Below, one piece after another: positions 49,401-61,759 of a stretch of DNA of 64,000 nt. The notes under the pieces were generated by a model. That model worked only from the letters and a program-made list of their open reading frames with translations, ran no database searches and was not told where the DNA came from. Location of the stretch: positions 17,742,129 through 17,806,128 of the forward strand of contig NC_052397.1 in the NCBI RefSeq assembly GCF_009389715.1, written 5' to 3'. This DNA is from Phoenix dactylifera. Its lineage: Eukaryota; Streptophyta; Magnoliopsida; Arecales; Arecaceae. Both the position numbers and the translations under genes were made by a program. The first letter of the stretch is position 1; every line of letters starts with the position of its first letter.

Positions 49401-50111
49401 TCTCATGAATCGGAAGCTTCTGGTTCCCCAGCGTCAAGAGATCATTGATCTCCTCATTGTAGATCTCCATGTACGAGACCCTAATCAAGAACTCCCGATC
49501 CGTGGTCTGCTTCCAATGTTCACGCCAAAAAGGTAAAACTCATACACACAACCAAAAATCCAAGCTAATTAGAAAAACCAAAGTCAATCATATACCATCT
49601 GGGCGGTGTGGAAGATGTCTTTGACGGCGAGAGGGATTATTCCGGGGTCATCTTCGGAGCCGTTCATGGTGAACGTCTTGCCGCTGCTGGTCTGCCCGTA
49701 GGCAAAAGCAGTGCCTTCGGGATAACAAGTAGCAGGACAGGATTAGTCAGAAACCAATCGAGCTTATATCTTGGGGATAAAGAGGAACTGGAGCACTTTT
49801 ACCGTTGAATCCATTGACAGCGGCGTGGATGATGGATTTGATGAGGAGATCGTAGACGGTGGCGTTGGTGGAGCTCTGATCGAAGACGTGATCTAAGAGG
49901 AGAAGGAGATCGGGATTAGGGTTAGGGTTAGGAGGAGGGAGATTGGCGGGCGGGAAGAAGAAGTACCGAAGGCGAAGGAGACGCCGGAGATGGGGGTGCC
50001 GTCGAGGAGGTGGAGGGAGATGCGGTTGTCCTCGACTCGCCATTTCCGGTCTTCGGGGAGATCGAGGGCGGTCGACGGCCGGAAGCGGACGGCGACGGAG
50101 ATCTTCTCCAT
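40460..50111 (-). CDS. KIN7N: Kinesin-like motor protein, KIN-7N type, multi-exon
   Basis: Plus-end-type kinesin motor of plant KIN-7 (CENP-E-related) class. Fourteen consecutive exons join in frame: 49967-50111, 49803-49892, 49596-49714, 49393-49506, 49188-49269, 49032-49099, 48847-48924, 48614-48756, 48123-48225, 47961-48041, 47109-47177, 46966-47025, 46693-46845, 46264-46542 (1584 nt, 528 codons). The motor domain starts at residue 4 with P-loop GQTSSGKT (85-92), switch I NVRSSRSH (194-201), switch [10 protein letters not shown] (234-241) and neck region [24 protein letters not shown]-like coiled coil. From about 360 there is more coiled coil and the QKKIDNL segment. The last exon, 40460-40872, encodes the typical KIN-7N coiled-coil tail ending at TAA 40460-40462. 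Between 46264 and 40872 the expected middle exons are not resolved; one candidate is 41738-41915. The start ATG at 50111 follows a C15 run in the mRNA. The motor part is certain; the tail model is incomplete. Confidence 0.88.
41738..41915 (-). CDS. Candidate additional KIN-7N exon (unconfirmed)
   Basis: A minus-strand open segment preceded by a TTCCTAG acceptor-like site encodes [20 protein letters not shown] and continues to [12 protein letters not shown]. It ends at a weak GTTATC donor. It lies between the confident kinesin exons and the last exon. Its phase does not join exon 14 directly, so at least one more exon or a different boundary is needed. It may instead be non-coding. Confidence 0.35.
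45600..45830 (-). pseudogene. Copia-type retrotransposon RNase H relic in a kinesin intron
   Basis: On the minus strand, pieces read [20 protein letters not shown] and then [18 protein letters not shown]. This matches the conserved end of Copia polyprotein (the DADWA...D.R.ST.GYC...LG...I.W.SKKQ pattern) with many changes and stops. It is a fragment only, in the intron between the exon at 46264 and the next downstream exon. Confidence 0.6.
47301..47661. mobile_element. Tourist/Harbinger-type MITE in KIN-7N intron, 361 bp
   Basis: The left end is CGCTGCATTTGGTTTGGGAAT. The reverse complement of the right end is GGCAGCATTTGGTTTAGGCAT. Both flanks carry the trinucleotide TTA (47298-47300 and 47662-47664), the usual PIF/Harbinger target duplication. 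The element sits between the exons at 47961-48041 and 47109-47177 and has no coding capacity. Confidence 0.8.
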
Positions 50112-50118
50112 GGACGGT

Positions 50119-50133
50119 GGGGGGGGGGGGGGG
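50119..50133. repeat. G15 run (C15 in the kinesin mRNA leader)
   Basis: Fifteen G on the plus strand lie 8-22 nt upstream of the kinesin ATG when read on the minus strand. This places a C15 homopolymer in the 5' leader. Confidence 0.9.
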
Positions 50134-50382
50134 TGTCGAGGGACGAGAGAGGCGGGATTTTTGAGTTTGGTTTTTGGGTCGGGAAACCGCTGGTAGAGTG
50201 GTGAATGAAGTAGTGGTGCGAAAGGTTTAAAAAGCTGCCAACGGGTTGGGCTGGACGGGAGCACGCTGGATCCTAGCTGAAAATCGAATCCAACTTATTA
50301 GCTGATCAAGTCAAATTTGATTGAATCCAAGAAAAAAAAAATCCGACAGACTATTTATGTCAGAGCAGGGACTATTATTATC

Positions 50383-50816
50383 ACGATCTGTGCGGACGTG
50401 TATTTAGTCCCATATTGATTATTCGATGGATAGATCTTGGATACTTATACAAGATCAAGTAACTCAAATAATACTTTTCGGCTAGCCATTTTGGATGAAG
50501 TCCTCGATTGTTACAAATGGTATCAAAGCCAACCCGACCCATAACCTATGTGGACTAGGGGACATAGCTGCGCGGATCTATTGGGACTGACCACGAGCTG
50601 ATCTTGGTATTTGTGATTAGATTTGAATGAATTTGAACTTTTAATCAAACGAGGATGTCAGAGCTTGAACGGGAAAGTATACGAGGACCCATACGGACAT
50701 GTATTTAGTTCCACATTGATTATTTGCTAGGTAGATTTTGGGTACTTGTACAGGATAAAGAAATCCAAATAATACCTTCCGGCTAGCCATGTTGGGTGAG
50801 GTCTTCGGTTGTTATA
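50383..50816 (+). mobile_element. TRIM retrotransposon with both LTRs and tRNA-Met primer site
   Basis: Left LTR about 50383-50515 and right LTR about 50682-50816 align along their full length: 'gtgtatttagtcccatattg' against 'atgtatttagttccacattg', 'ttcggctagccat' against 'ttccggctagccat', and ends 'gattgttaca' and 'ggttgttata'. Two bases after the left LTR comes TGGTATCAAAGCC (50518-50530), one change from the usual TGGTATCAGAGC initiator tRNA-Met primer site. A purine-rich 'aacgggaaag' precedes the right LTR. The whole element is about 434 bp with no protein, so it is a terminal-repeat retrotransposon in miniature. Confidence 0.82.
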
Positions 50817-51574
50817 ATTATTATACAAACCCAAACAGAAATGTTCGAGTTCAGTTGGGATCGGATAAGGTTGTGCAAGTTGAGTCAAACATTTAGCTAC
50901 TTTTTCATAGCCAAAATATAATAATAGATAATTAATTAAAATTATAAAAAACAAATAAAATTAAAAAGAAGCGGCTTAAATTTGAATTTTCATTCAAAAA
51001 ATTTTAATTTTATTTAGGTCATTGATTATTTTTTAGTTTACAAACTATAATTTTTTATACATTGATGTGCTTGAGGGTATTATAAATAATAATCCATCAA
51101 AACAAATAATAAGAAATTGGAAATAGATGAGAGAAGATGTAGTTGTTGAGGAAAAAAAAAAAGACTTTGTTTAGATGGGAGTTTATTAAATAAATTGGAA
51201 AAGATATTTAGAGAATTCAAGCGAATGTGAAAGAACTTATATTATCCAAGCGAATGTAGTTGTCGGGACTAAGTCAAGTCATGGGATGACCAATCCAATT
51301 ACAACCCTAAAAAGGTTAGCGGAGGAGGGATTATGATAGGACAGTGTCTGCACCGGGGATTATTCAAGCCAGGGCCCAATAAATCATCCAGTTAAAATGT
51401 TGGAAAAGATTGTATTTGCAGGCATAGATGGTTTGACTGGGCAGGGAAGAGAGGTTTGGAGGGGTACAAAAATATCTTGCTTGAATTTCAATGTCTAGCT
51501 TAAATTTTACATATAATTGTAGAAATTTTATAAATGCATCTTCTGTAAACCAACATAAAGCCAAACTGATCTAT
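50817..51574. other. Intergenic, nothing recognised
   Basis: Highly AT-rich spacer with no domain-bearing frame. Confidence 0.4.
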
Positions 51575-51584
51575 AAAAGCTATC

Positions 51585-51661
51585 ATTTTTTTTTTCTTTT
51601 TTGACTGTTCGGGGCGTACTCGCACTGTAAGTGAGACGCCGATTTACCAAAAAAAAAAAAA
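51585..51661 (+). mobile_element. Very short retroposon with 10-bp target duplication
   Basis: A 77-bp insert made of a T-rich start, a GC-rich body ('gttcggggcgtactcgcact' on) and a poly-A tail is flanked by AAAAGCTATC at 51575-51584 and 51662-51671. Its end 'gatttacc' plus poly-A resembles the 3' end of the LINE at 52006 ('ttttgacc' plus poly-A). It is probably a severely 5'-truncated LINE or a SINE. Confidence 0.6.
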
Positions 51662-51986
51662 AAAAGCTATCGTTTTTCCTCTCTCGAGTCATTGGCTTTG
51701 CTTTTCTCAACTGTTTGAATAATATGATGTGTTACAAACAAGGCCTTAGCCACAATTTCTTGGCTAGAAGATTAGCAATTATCTTCTCAGCATAAAAATA
51801 TTTCATAGAAATAGTGGGAAAAAATTCATACCAAAAAATGGAGAATCATGTCGAGTAGCATGAGCAGAACCTCTTCCTAAAATTATATGGTTGCAAGCAT
51901 TAACCTGTGTATAACCCTATTTGTGTTTTTTTTCGGTGAGAAATTTATGAATAAATGCCTTCATGGTTGGAATTAGTGGCCAGCAA

Positions 51987-52005
51987 TGATTGTTTCTAGT
52001 GCTTC
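51987..52005. repeat. Left target-site duplication of the LINE insertion
   Basis: TGATTGTTTCTAGTGCTTC, identical over 19 bp to 53031-53049. Confidence 0.92.
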
Positions 52006-53030
52006 CGACCAGGGGCCTGGGGCTCTTTCTTTGGAAGGTGGCCTGGGGCTGCCTTCCGACCAGGAGCGTTTTGGTTAGGCGGGGGATGAGATTGGATCTA
52101 CAGTGCGAGAGGTGCCTGGATGCTGAGGAGACTATTAGCCATGTACTGCTTCGATGCCCTACAGTGTTGGAGACGTACATCTGCGCTGCTTCCTCCGTTG
52201 TGGGAGACGTTGGAGGATATGCTTGGGTACCTGCGTGAGTCTACGCGGAGACCGAGCTCTACTGAGACAGGTACTATAGTGGCTTACTTAGCCTATCATA
52301 TTTGGTTGGATAGGAACGATCATGTGTTCGAGGGCGGGCGATCCTCTCCTCGAGTTGTGATTGAGAGAGCTCTACGGCAGGCGGCGGAGGCATCTATGAT
52401 GGCCTCATCGTATCCACCTGAGAGGGCCAGGGACATCTGGGGTACCTGTATTGCTGTCTCAGCGTCCAGGTTTCGATGTTTTTCTTGGGTACCCCCACCC
52501 CCTGGTTATCTTAAGGTGAATTTCGATGGTGGCATGGCAGAGGATGGCGCCTCCGGGGGCGTGGGCTTTGTGATCAGGGATCATGTAGGCAGTCTTGTAG
52601 CTGCTGGAGGACGGAGTACACCGGGCACGACTGTCGTGGGAGCGGAGATGCGGGCAGCCTGGGAGGGCATTTTGTACGCGAGACGGGTGTTGGGGGCCGA
52701 TTGCCTCTGCCTCGAGGGTGATTCATCCACGGTGATTGATTGGATACGAGGTATTGATACATATGGGGATGGCCACCCCCTGATACGGGATACGCGTAGA
52801 TTGGTGCGGGAGCTGACCTTCTGTCAGATTTCTCATGTATATCGGGAGGCGAACAGTGCAGCAGACTGGGTCGCCTCCTATGTCGCTCGGCACTCGGGGG
52901 AGTCTCTCTGGACTAGCTTAGAGTGCATCCCACACTCCTTATTTTGTTTAGTTTCCTTTGATATGGCAGGTTGTATTCACGTTAGAGGTACTTGAAATGA
53001 AATACCGTTTTGACCAAAAAAAAAAAAAAA
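52006..53030 (+). mobile_element. 5'-truncated L1-like LINE, 1025 bp, with poly-A tail
   Basis: Bounded by an exact 19-bp direct repeat (51987-52005 and 53031-53049) and ending in 15 A (53016-53030), the signature of target-primed reverse transcription. The content is only the 3' end of ORF2: a zf-RVT-type segment (FLWKVAWGCLPTRSVLVRRG and CERC...E.ISHVLLRCP) followed by RNase H. The reverse transcriptase and endonuclease are missing through 5' truncation. Confidence 0.92.
52012..52995 (+). pseudogene. LINE ORF2 C-terminus: zf-RVT plus RNase H, one frameshift
   Basis: The zf-RVT part is read from the insertion edge to about RCPTVLE (near 52170). There the frame must shift to continue as LLPPLWETLEDMLGYL and on to the stop at 52995. 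The RNase H domain keeps the acidic residues expected for catalysis: VNFDGG (near 52516), GAEMRAAWEG (near 52641), LEGDSSTVIDW (near 52711), and HVYREANSAADWVA (near 52834). It is homologous to the far more decayed copy at 32540. It cannot act alone because of truncation and frameshift. Confidence 0.88.
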
Positions 53031-53049
53031 TGATTGTTTCTAGTGCTTC
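53031..53049. repeat. Right target-site duplication of the LINE insertion
   Basis: TGATTGTTTCTAGTGCTTC directly after the poly-A tail. Confidence 0.92.
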
Positions 53050-56000
53050 GTTACTCAAAAACAAATGTGCAGTTAAAAAATTTAACATTGCGAATTTTTT
53101 CATTTTCCTTATCATCTAATACACCTAACACAATCTTATTTAAAGTCTTAATCACCTCATGTCTTAATAAACTGATGATGGTATGGATAGCGAATGAACA
53201 CAAAGAACACTCAAGATGAAGGCATCTATCACAATTCACAAACAAGTGAAATCTAAGAGGTTGAGAGGATCTTTGGTAGATGTTGGTAATTGAGCAATTA
53301 AATCAAACTTTGTGTCAAGTGTGTTTGTCTATATTTTTCAGTTTTCGTTGGACTACCAAACAGTTAATTAAGCACTCTTTCTAAAAGTTCATGTGTCTTT
53401 ACCAAAAGAGAGAGGAAAAAAAAAAAAACAAGAGCATGTGTAAATTTTTTAACAGATAAAATGGTGAAATTATATGAAGATGATAGGAGGATGTCATCCG
53501 AGAGCAAGACTATAACATCTATATAGTTTATAATCAGATGTAGATTATCATCATATGGTTAATATGATATAAACTTGATGGGTCTCATGGGCATGGCTGG
53601 TCAGATCTCATTTTTGTTCTTTGTTCTTTGTTCTTTCATTAAATCTATGCTCCTTACTTTTTGATAACGAAAAGATTAGAATACTCAGACCACATGATGT
53701 AACTCAGACCACATTCTTAGATCTCAAGTCTCAATAAAGTTTTCGAGTCGTATTCCTTAGATCATAAGAATCTGATGAGGGGCATAGCAACCCTTCCATC
53801 CAGTAGTCATCTCCATGGATATTGGGACACAGATACCATTTAGATTTCTTACATAGACAAAACCTTTACTCGCTACCTCTCCTAGATCCCATCCTACCTA
53901 ATTTCAAATATGAAAGGCGTACGTCACTCTTTTGTTTAGATTCTTTTACTGGCATACATAAAGACAGGGATTGAAAAAAAAGAATGAGGGCGTCACCGAA
54001 TCTAATGTGGAGATTTAAAGCAGGCACCCATTATCATTGGAAACACCAGTTAGAGACCAGATTAGTTCAACCAAGCTGTCTAATATGCCAAGAGTTTCTA
54101 TTTGTTGCCCTTAATTGCATCCAAGACTCCACCCATTAAAAGAACTGTCCTTCATGGTTTATTTAAGCACCGCTTTTTTAGCCGAAAAGGACAATCAAAT
54201 CACCGTCCCAAGGCTTAAACATTTGCACCCACATCTATGTTCCATTCATAGTTTTAAATGATGCGATTATGACTGGCGGTGCCTCCTCTCCATAGCACAT
54301 CGACATGACTGTTTTATATGCCTTATATGAAAGCTAAAACGGCACTAATTCACGAAAATAATGTTGGTGCGAGAAACAAATTTAAAAGTATCTTCTTAAG
54401 TGGATGGTGGATTATGTTAGGTTCCATTGATTAATTTCTGAGGCTTAATTATGAGTCTGTTAATCATATGCAAAAGAAGGGAAAAAAAATATAGGCAAGC
54501 TTCATTGGTCAGCAAGAATAAAGGGTGCGAGTGGTATATGCTTCTTTTTTTTTTTTTTTTTGGTGGTTGGCAAACTACATATGCAATCTTTGTTGCTTTG
54601 AGTTTTACGCATGCTATATATAAGCTATAAAGTGAGAGTAATGGACATATAAGACGGAAAACATGAATACAAAAGCGCTATAATGCCCACTTTGACTAAT
54701 GGAAAGCCTCAATTTCAGCCCATGTCATGTATGAATGTTACCTCGTGCTCATTTTTTTAATAGACTGACCACATTTGATGTAAATATCTTTCTATTTTCC
54801 AATATTCCAATTTTGTTCCAAGCCTGCCAACTAATTATAGATAGATTATGTTCATCTCGGGAGGAGGGAGTATTAACCTCTCTCTACTCCAAAATTAAAG
54901 ATAGGAAATTCAAATCGAAGATCTACACCATTGATCATAATTTGTATATCTAAAAATACCTAAAAATAAAAAAAATAATATACTTTGATGGTCTCTAAAA
55001 TATACATCATGTGGGTGCAACTATGAATGATTAAAATTATATATAAACTATATTTTGCGATGATCTAAGCACAAGAAGCTATTGAATCTATTTAGATTTT
55101 AATATATGTAAATCATGATCAATAAGATGAATTCTTAATTTAAATGCTTTATCAAGTATTTTAGCGCATTAGTATAATGAAAACTATCAATTTTATGTTC
55201 GCATGATGCACAAGAAAGATACCAACAAAATATAAGTTTTTTGTTTCTATCACAATCATGTTCGAAAGATGTATAAGCAAGTTATTTTTCTTTCATGAGA
55301 CTATACCTAGATGTTCTCTTTGTTGAAATTGAAGAATTAGAAAAGAGAATTGTATTTCTGCATGTCTGTTACAATATACAGGAGCAGCCTTTATATAGAC
55401 TAGGAAGCTGGCGAAATTTGGTAAAGCCAATTAAGTTTGGCACAATCAATCATAAATCAATCAAGATGAAATTTAGTGAGGCCAACTAAGTTTGGCATAA
55501 TCAATCATGATCTTAATCAATCATATGATTTTAACACTCTTGATAAAACCAAAATAAAAAAAGGAAAACAAAATATAACAGCCATCGGAATCTTGTTGCA
55601 AATATATCAAGGCAAGGCGAAGGCGGAGCTTATATTTTCCTATCACTGTTCTGATGCCATCAAAGCCATATGTTACCTCTTAAGCTGCAAACCCTGGCCG
55701 ATTTGCTTTCATGATGGTATTGTTTTCAGCCATGACAGAACATAAGCATGGAGATATGAAGAAGAGATGTCATCCTATTTTTAGGTGCCTAGTTATTTGA
55801 ATGTTCTCGGATTATATTACAAACAAATACTTAGTTTGAGATTTCAGAGAACGTGTATGGCCTACAAACCATGCACAAAAAAAAAGGTTGCCTCTCTGTA
55901 GTCTACATGAACACTTCTGGTGCAGTAGATATGTCACTGAGCACAAGGCTGTGTGCTGTAGATTGTTATAACTTCCATTTCCATGCAGCTCCAGACCTAC

Positions 56001-56868
56001 TTTCTCGTTGCCTAGTCAAGCACATCCCATCATCACCTTCATCTCCGCCATGATTCTCTGCACAAGTGCCCGGGATGGGTCGACAAGAAGACAGCAACAT
56101 GATAAACTAATTGGCCTACTCAGAAATTTCTTTGCAATTCTACCAACTTTATGGCACAACAGCTCAACGAAAGCAGTAACATCCTGACCAAAGACATGGA
56201 ACCTAATTATGACAACAAAGGGCCAAACCACCGTGGCACATAACAGCAGAAGTGGGGCCCATATGCACTAAGGCATCATGTATGATTTTTTTTTTTTTTT
56301 TTAATAACGGATGTTCACACTGCCCTAGAATAAGTGCAACCAATAAAGTTGATGAAAAGTATATGGCGTAGGAGTGAGAGGCAGCTATAAAACACGTCCA
56401 AAGAACTGGTGATACGTCCTTCATGTCGTCCAAAACTAAGAGTCAGTAATTTAATTTCAGTGGACCCAAAAGTAGCCCACCATCTCCCCCAAGACCCCAA
56501 GTTCCAGGTAAATGCACCTCCACTAGTTCAATTTTCCAGGATGACGATGTCATTCTCGTCGTGTTTTTCTTCGAGAAGGTTGTGGATGCCAAAAGGGCGT
56601 TTTTAGAACACATTGGAACAAAACGTCTGAGCGAATAAAACAGCCCAATGGTACCCAAGCTTTATACACAGACCGATTTTAACCAAAAAAAAAGAGTGAA
56701 AAAAATAAAAAGACCCAAAAAAAAAGGAAAAACGGAAAGCAGACGATACTTTTCCGACGTTAAATGACCAAAACCAGAACACTAGCGGTTTTATATGTCT
56801 CCAGTCCAGCAGTCCGGTTTGGCCGTTTCCTCGTTAACGAATTCCTTTCCCGATTTTTTTTTAGCGTT
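53050..56868. other. Intergenic, no gene recognised
   Basis: AT-rich. A 56-bp near-duplicate ('ccaattaagtttggcacaat' at 55426 and 'ccaactaagtttggcataat' at 55482) may belong to a decayed LTR. Long T-runs occur at 54544 and 56287. Open frames are short and featureless. Confidence 0.4.
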
Positions 56869-57387
56869 TTATACGATTAGCGACGCAACGGTCTGGTCGG
56901 TTCCCGGGGCGAAGCCGCCGCAGACGGCGGCGGAGGCAGGCGACGACAGGCGGTGGAGCTGCCGGCGGAGGAGCAGGATACGGTGGAGCCCCGATATCCG
57001 GCGGTGGAGCGCGGCCGACTCGGACTGGAGCCGGTCATTGTCGCGGCGGAAGAGAAGGCAGCAGCGGACGAGCGCGCCAAGCCGGTTCTCGAGGGCCCGG
57101 TTCTCCGACTGGAGCTGGTTCACCTCGGCCCGGAGCTCCTCCAGGTAGCGCTGCTTCCGCATCCGGGACCTCCGGGCCGACTCCCGGTTCGAGATCATCC
57201 GCCGGCGGCGTCTTTCCTCTGCCAGGGACAGAGGCCGGTCCGGTTCGTCCGGTCCGGGTTTAGGGCCGGTCTGGGCAGACGTTTCCTGAGCCGGGGTCGG
57301 CTGGGTTTCCCACGGGGTGAACCCCAAATCACCGTCGAGGACTTGTTCGAGGAGCGGGAAGTCGAGGGCTTCTTCGAGGGCGAACAT
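56869..57387 (-). CDS. Group S-type bZIP transcription factor, single exon (172 aa)
   Basis: Nuclear DNA-binding factor expected to bind ACGT-core sites as a dimer. The basic region is RRRRRMISNRESARRSRMRK (about residues 59-78) with the invariant N67-x7-R75. The leucine zipper starts exactly nine residues later: L85, L92, L99, L106, F113, L120, L127, L134, a long zipper as in plant group S (bZIP43/OCS-element-binding-factor-like). Acidic/Pro-rich N-terminus, short intronless frame and total length fit that group. The frame is open further upstream to 57633, but a TATA-like motif at 57508-57517 and a typical leader length favour ATG at 57387. No conserved sucrose-control upstream peptide was seen. 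Subgroup (S1 or S2/S3) is not resolved. Confidence 0.9.
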   Translation of the reverse strand: MFALEEALDFPLLEQVLDGDLGFTPWETQPTPAQETSAQTGPKPGPDEPDRPLSLAEERRRRRMISNRESARRSRMRKQRYLEELRAEVNQLQSENRALENRLGALVRCCLLFRRDNDRLQSESAALHRRISGLHRILLLRRQLHRLSSPASAAVCGGFAPGTDQTVASLIV

Positions 57388-57507
57388 GGTGACGGACCGG
57401 ACGGTACCGAAAAGAACCGTACCGAGCCGATAAAATGGACCGGTGTTGAAGCAAATAGAGGAGGGAGGGAGCGGGGGGAAAGGGAAGAATAGCGGTGGAG
57501 GGGAGAT

Positions 57508-57517
57508 GTATTTATGG
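57508..57517 (-). promoter_or_regulatory. TATA-like box of the bZIP gene
   Basis: On the minus strand CCATAAATAC lies about 120 bp upstream of the bZIP ATG, predicting transcription start near 57480 and a leader of roughly 90 nt. Confidence 0.5.
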
Positions 57518-57562
57518 ACGGAGTTCGGTGTAGGGCGGGGCCCACATAGCAGCACAGGATAT

Positions 57563-57572
57563 CCACGTGTCA
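57563..57572 (-). promoter_or_regulatory. G-box / ABRE-like element (CCACGTGTCA)
   Basis: A CACGTG core with the ABRE-type ACGTGTC extension lies about 50 bp upstream of the TATA-like box of the bZIP gene. bZIP factors bind such cores, so abscisic-acid, light or self-regulation is possible. This is inferred from the motif alone. Confidence 0.5.
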
Positions 57573-57639
57573 TCAAGGGGAGCCCCGATGCCCGTATCCT
57601 GCGGGTCCCGCTTGAGTCAGTGTGCACTAGCAACTAGGT

Positions 57640-60567
<2,928 letters not shown>

Positions 60568-61565
60568 TGCATGTATGTATATATACACACGTAATATATC
60601 ACTACAAAACACGGGAATGACATGGTCTTATTTTAAGTTAGTGCCGAAGCACTCGTCTGACAGCTCCCAAGTTAACCCAATCTCACTCTGATGGGGACCA
60701 TATATGGCAAGCTACCGTGAAGTTCTGAAGGGCCTCTCATATTTTGATCCATCAAGTACATTATTCCATGGATGCTTGATGGCGAGGTATTAATTAATAC
60801 CGTGCCATTTGGAAAAAATGAGGGAAGGAGTGGGACGGAAACGGGTGGTTGGCACGAGATCCATATGAAAAGATTTAGTCGGGCCTCAGAAGCTAGTCAC
60901 TTTTTTGCCAATGGCCTCACCTTTCTCTCCTAGGTCTTTGAAGACTTGCAGTGGTCGGGAAAACATTGGAGGAGGTGGGTCGGCCTGCTTTAAAATGCTA
61001 AGACTGCTGCTTTTGCCTTCCCTTTCTCTCTCAAATACATGTTAGCCACCTGGAGATCCACCTGTCCCGCTCTTGCCAAGCGTCTAATTCTAGGCTAAAG
61101 ATACGTTCTTAGTTGGAGCTTGTCCTTGGTCGATATCCGATGAACTAAAGAATGGCCAAGTATCATCCTCAGCCCTAACAAAAGTTCTCACAAAAGCTTT
61201 TAGACCACCTCCAAAGAGTGGGAATCATGTTTCAAAGAAATGGCTTGTTCCCACCAGCTTTATGGGCTTTATGGCTTTCAGGATTTTACGGGAATCTAAG
61301 GGAAACTGGCTTCCTGGGTAAAAAAGGATGGCCCACGTGTATATGGGTCCAAAAGAGAGCCTACCTCAACAAAGGGCAGAAAACACATGGTGTGTTCGGA
61401 TACCAAGGATAAAGCCCGTTGTTTTGGAGTTGGGAAAGGGAAAGTGGTCACTTCTGTTTGAAATCGAGGGGATATAAAAGCATGGGTTTCTTAGTGTAGG
61501 ATTCCTTTTGGTGAGGTTGGGAGGTTGTTTTGGTCCAGCGTCGTCAATGCTAGCTTTAACTAGGA

Positions 61566-61740
61566 GGTAGGGATTTCCTGTTCCTTCCCCGTAGAAAGAC
61601 TGGCGGTCGGTTTGGTTCAGTTGGTGCAAGGAAGTAGGGATTTCTTGTTCTTTCCCCGTAGATAGACCGGCGGTTTGGTTCAGTTTGGTGTAAAGAGGTA
61701 GGGATTTCCCGTTCCTTCCCTGTAGAAATACCGGCAGTTT
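61566..61740. repeat. Minisatellite, three units of 64-66 bp
   Basis: Units begin 'gtagggattt' at 61568, 61634 and 61698. Each contains a 'gttc(c/t)ttcc(c)' block, then 'gtaga...gcggt/cag' and 'tttggttcag'. The overlapping minus-strand open frames at 61366-62002 simply read through the repeat. Confidence 0.8.
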
Positions 61741-61759
61741 GTTGTTTTTTTTTATTCGC

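Noticed and set aside
49943-50204. Arg/Gly-rich plus-strand frames opposite kinesin exon 1
   Set aside because: Antisense shadows of the GC-rich first exon and its leader.
56953-57492. Plus-strand frame of 179 codons opposite the bZIP gene
   Set aside because: It is the antisense shadow of a GC-rich coding exon; the minus strand carries the clear bZIP motif.
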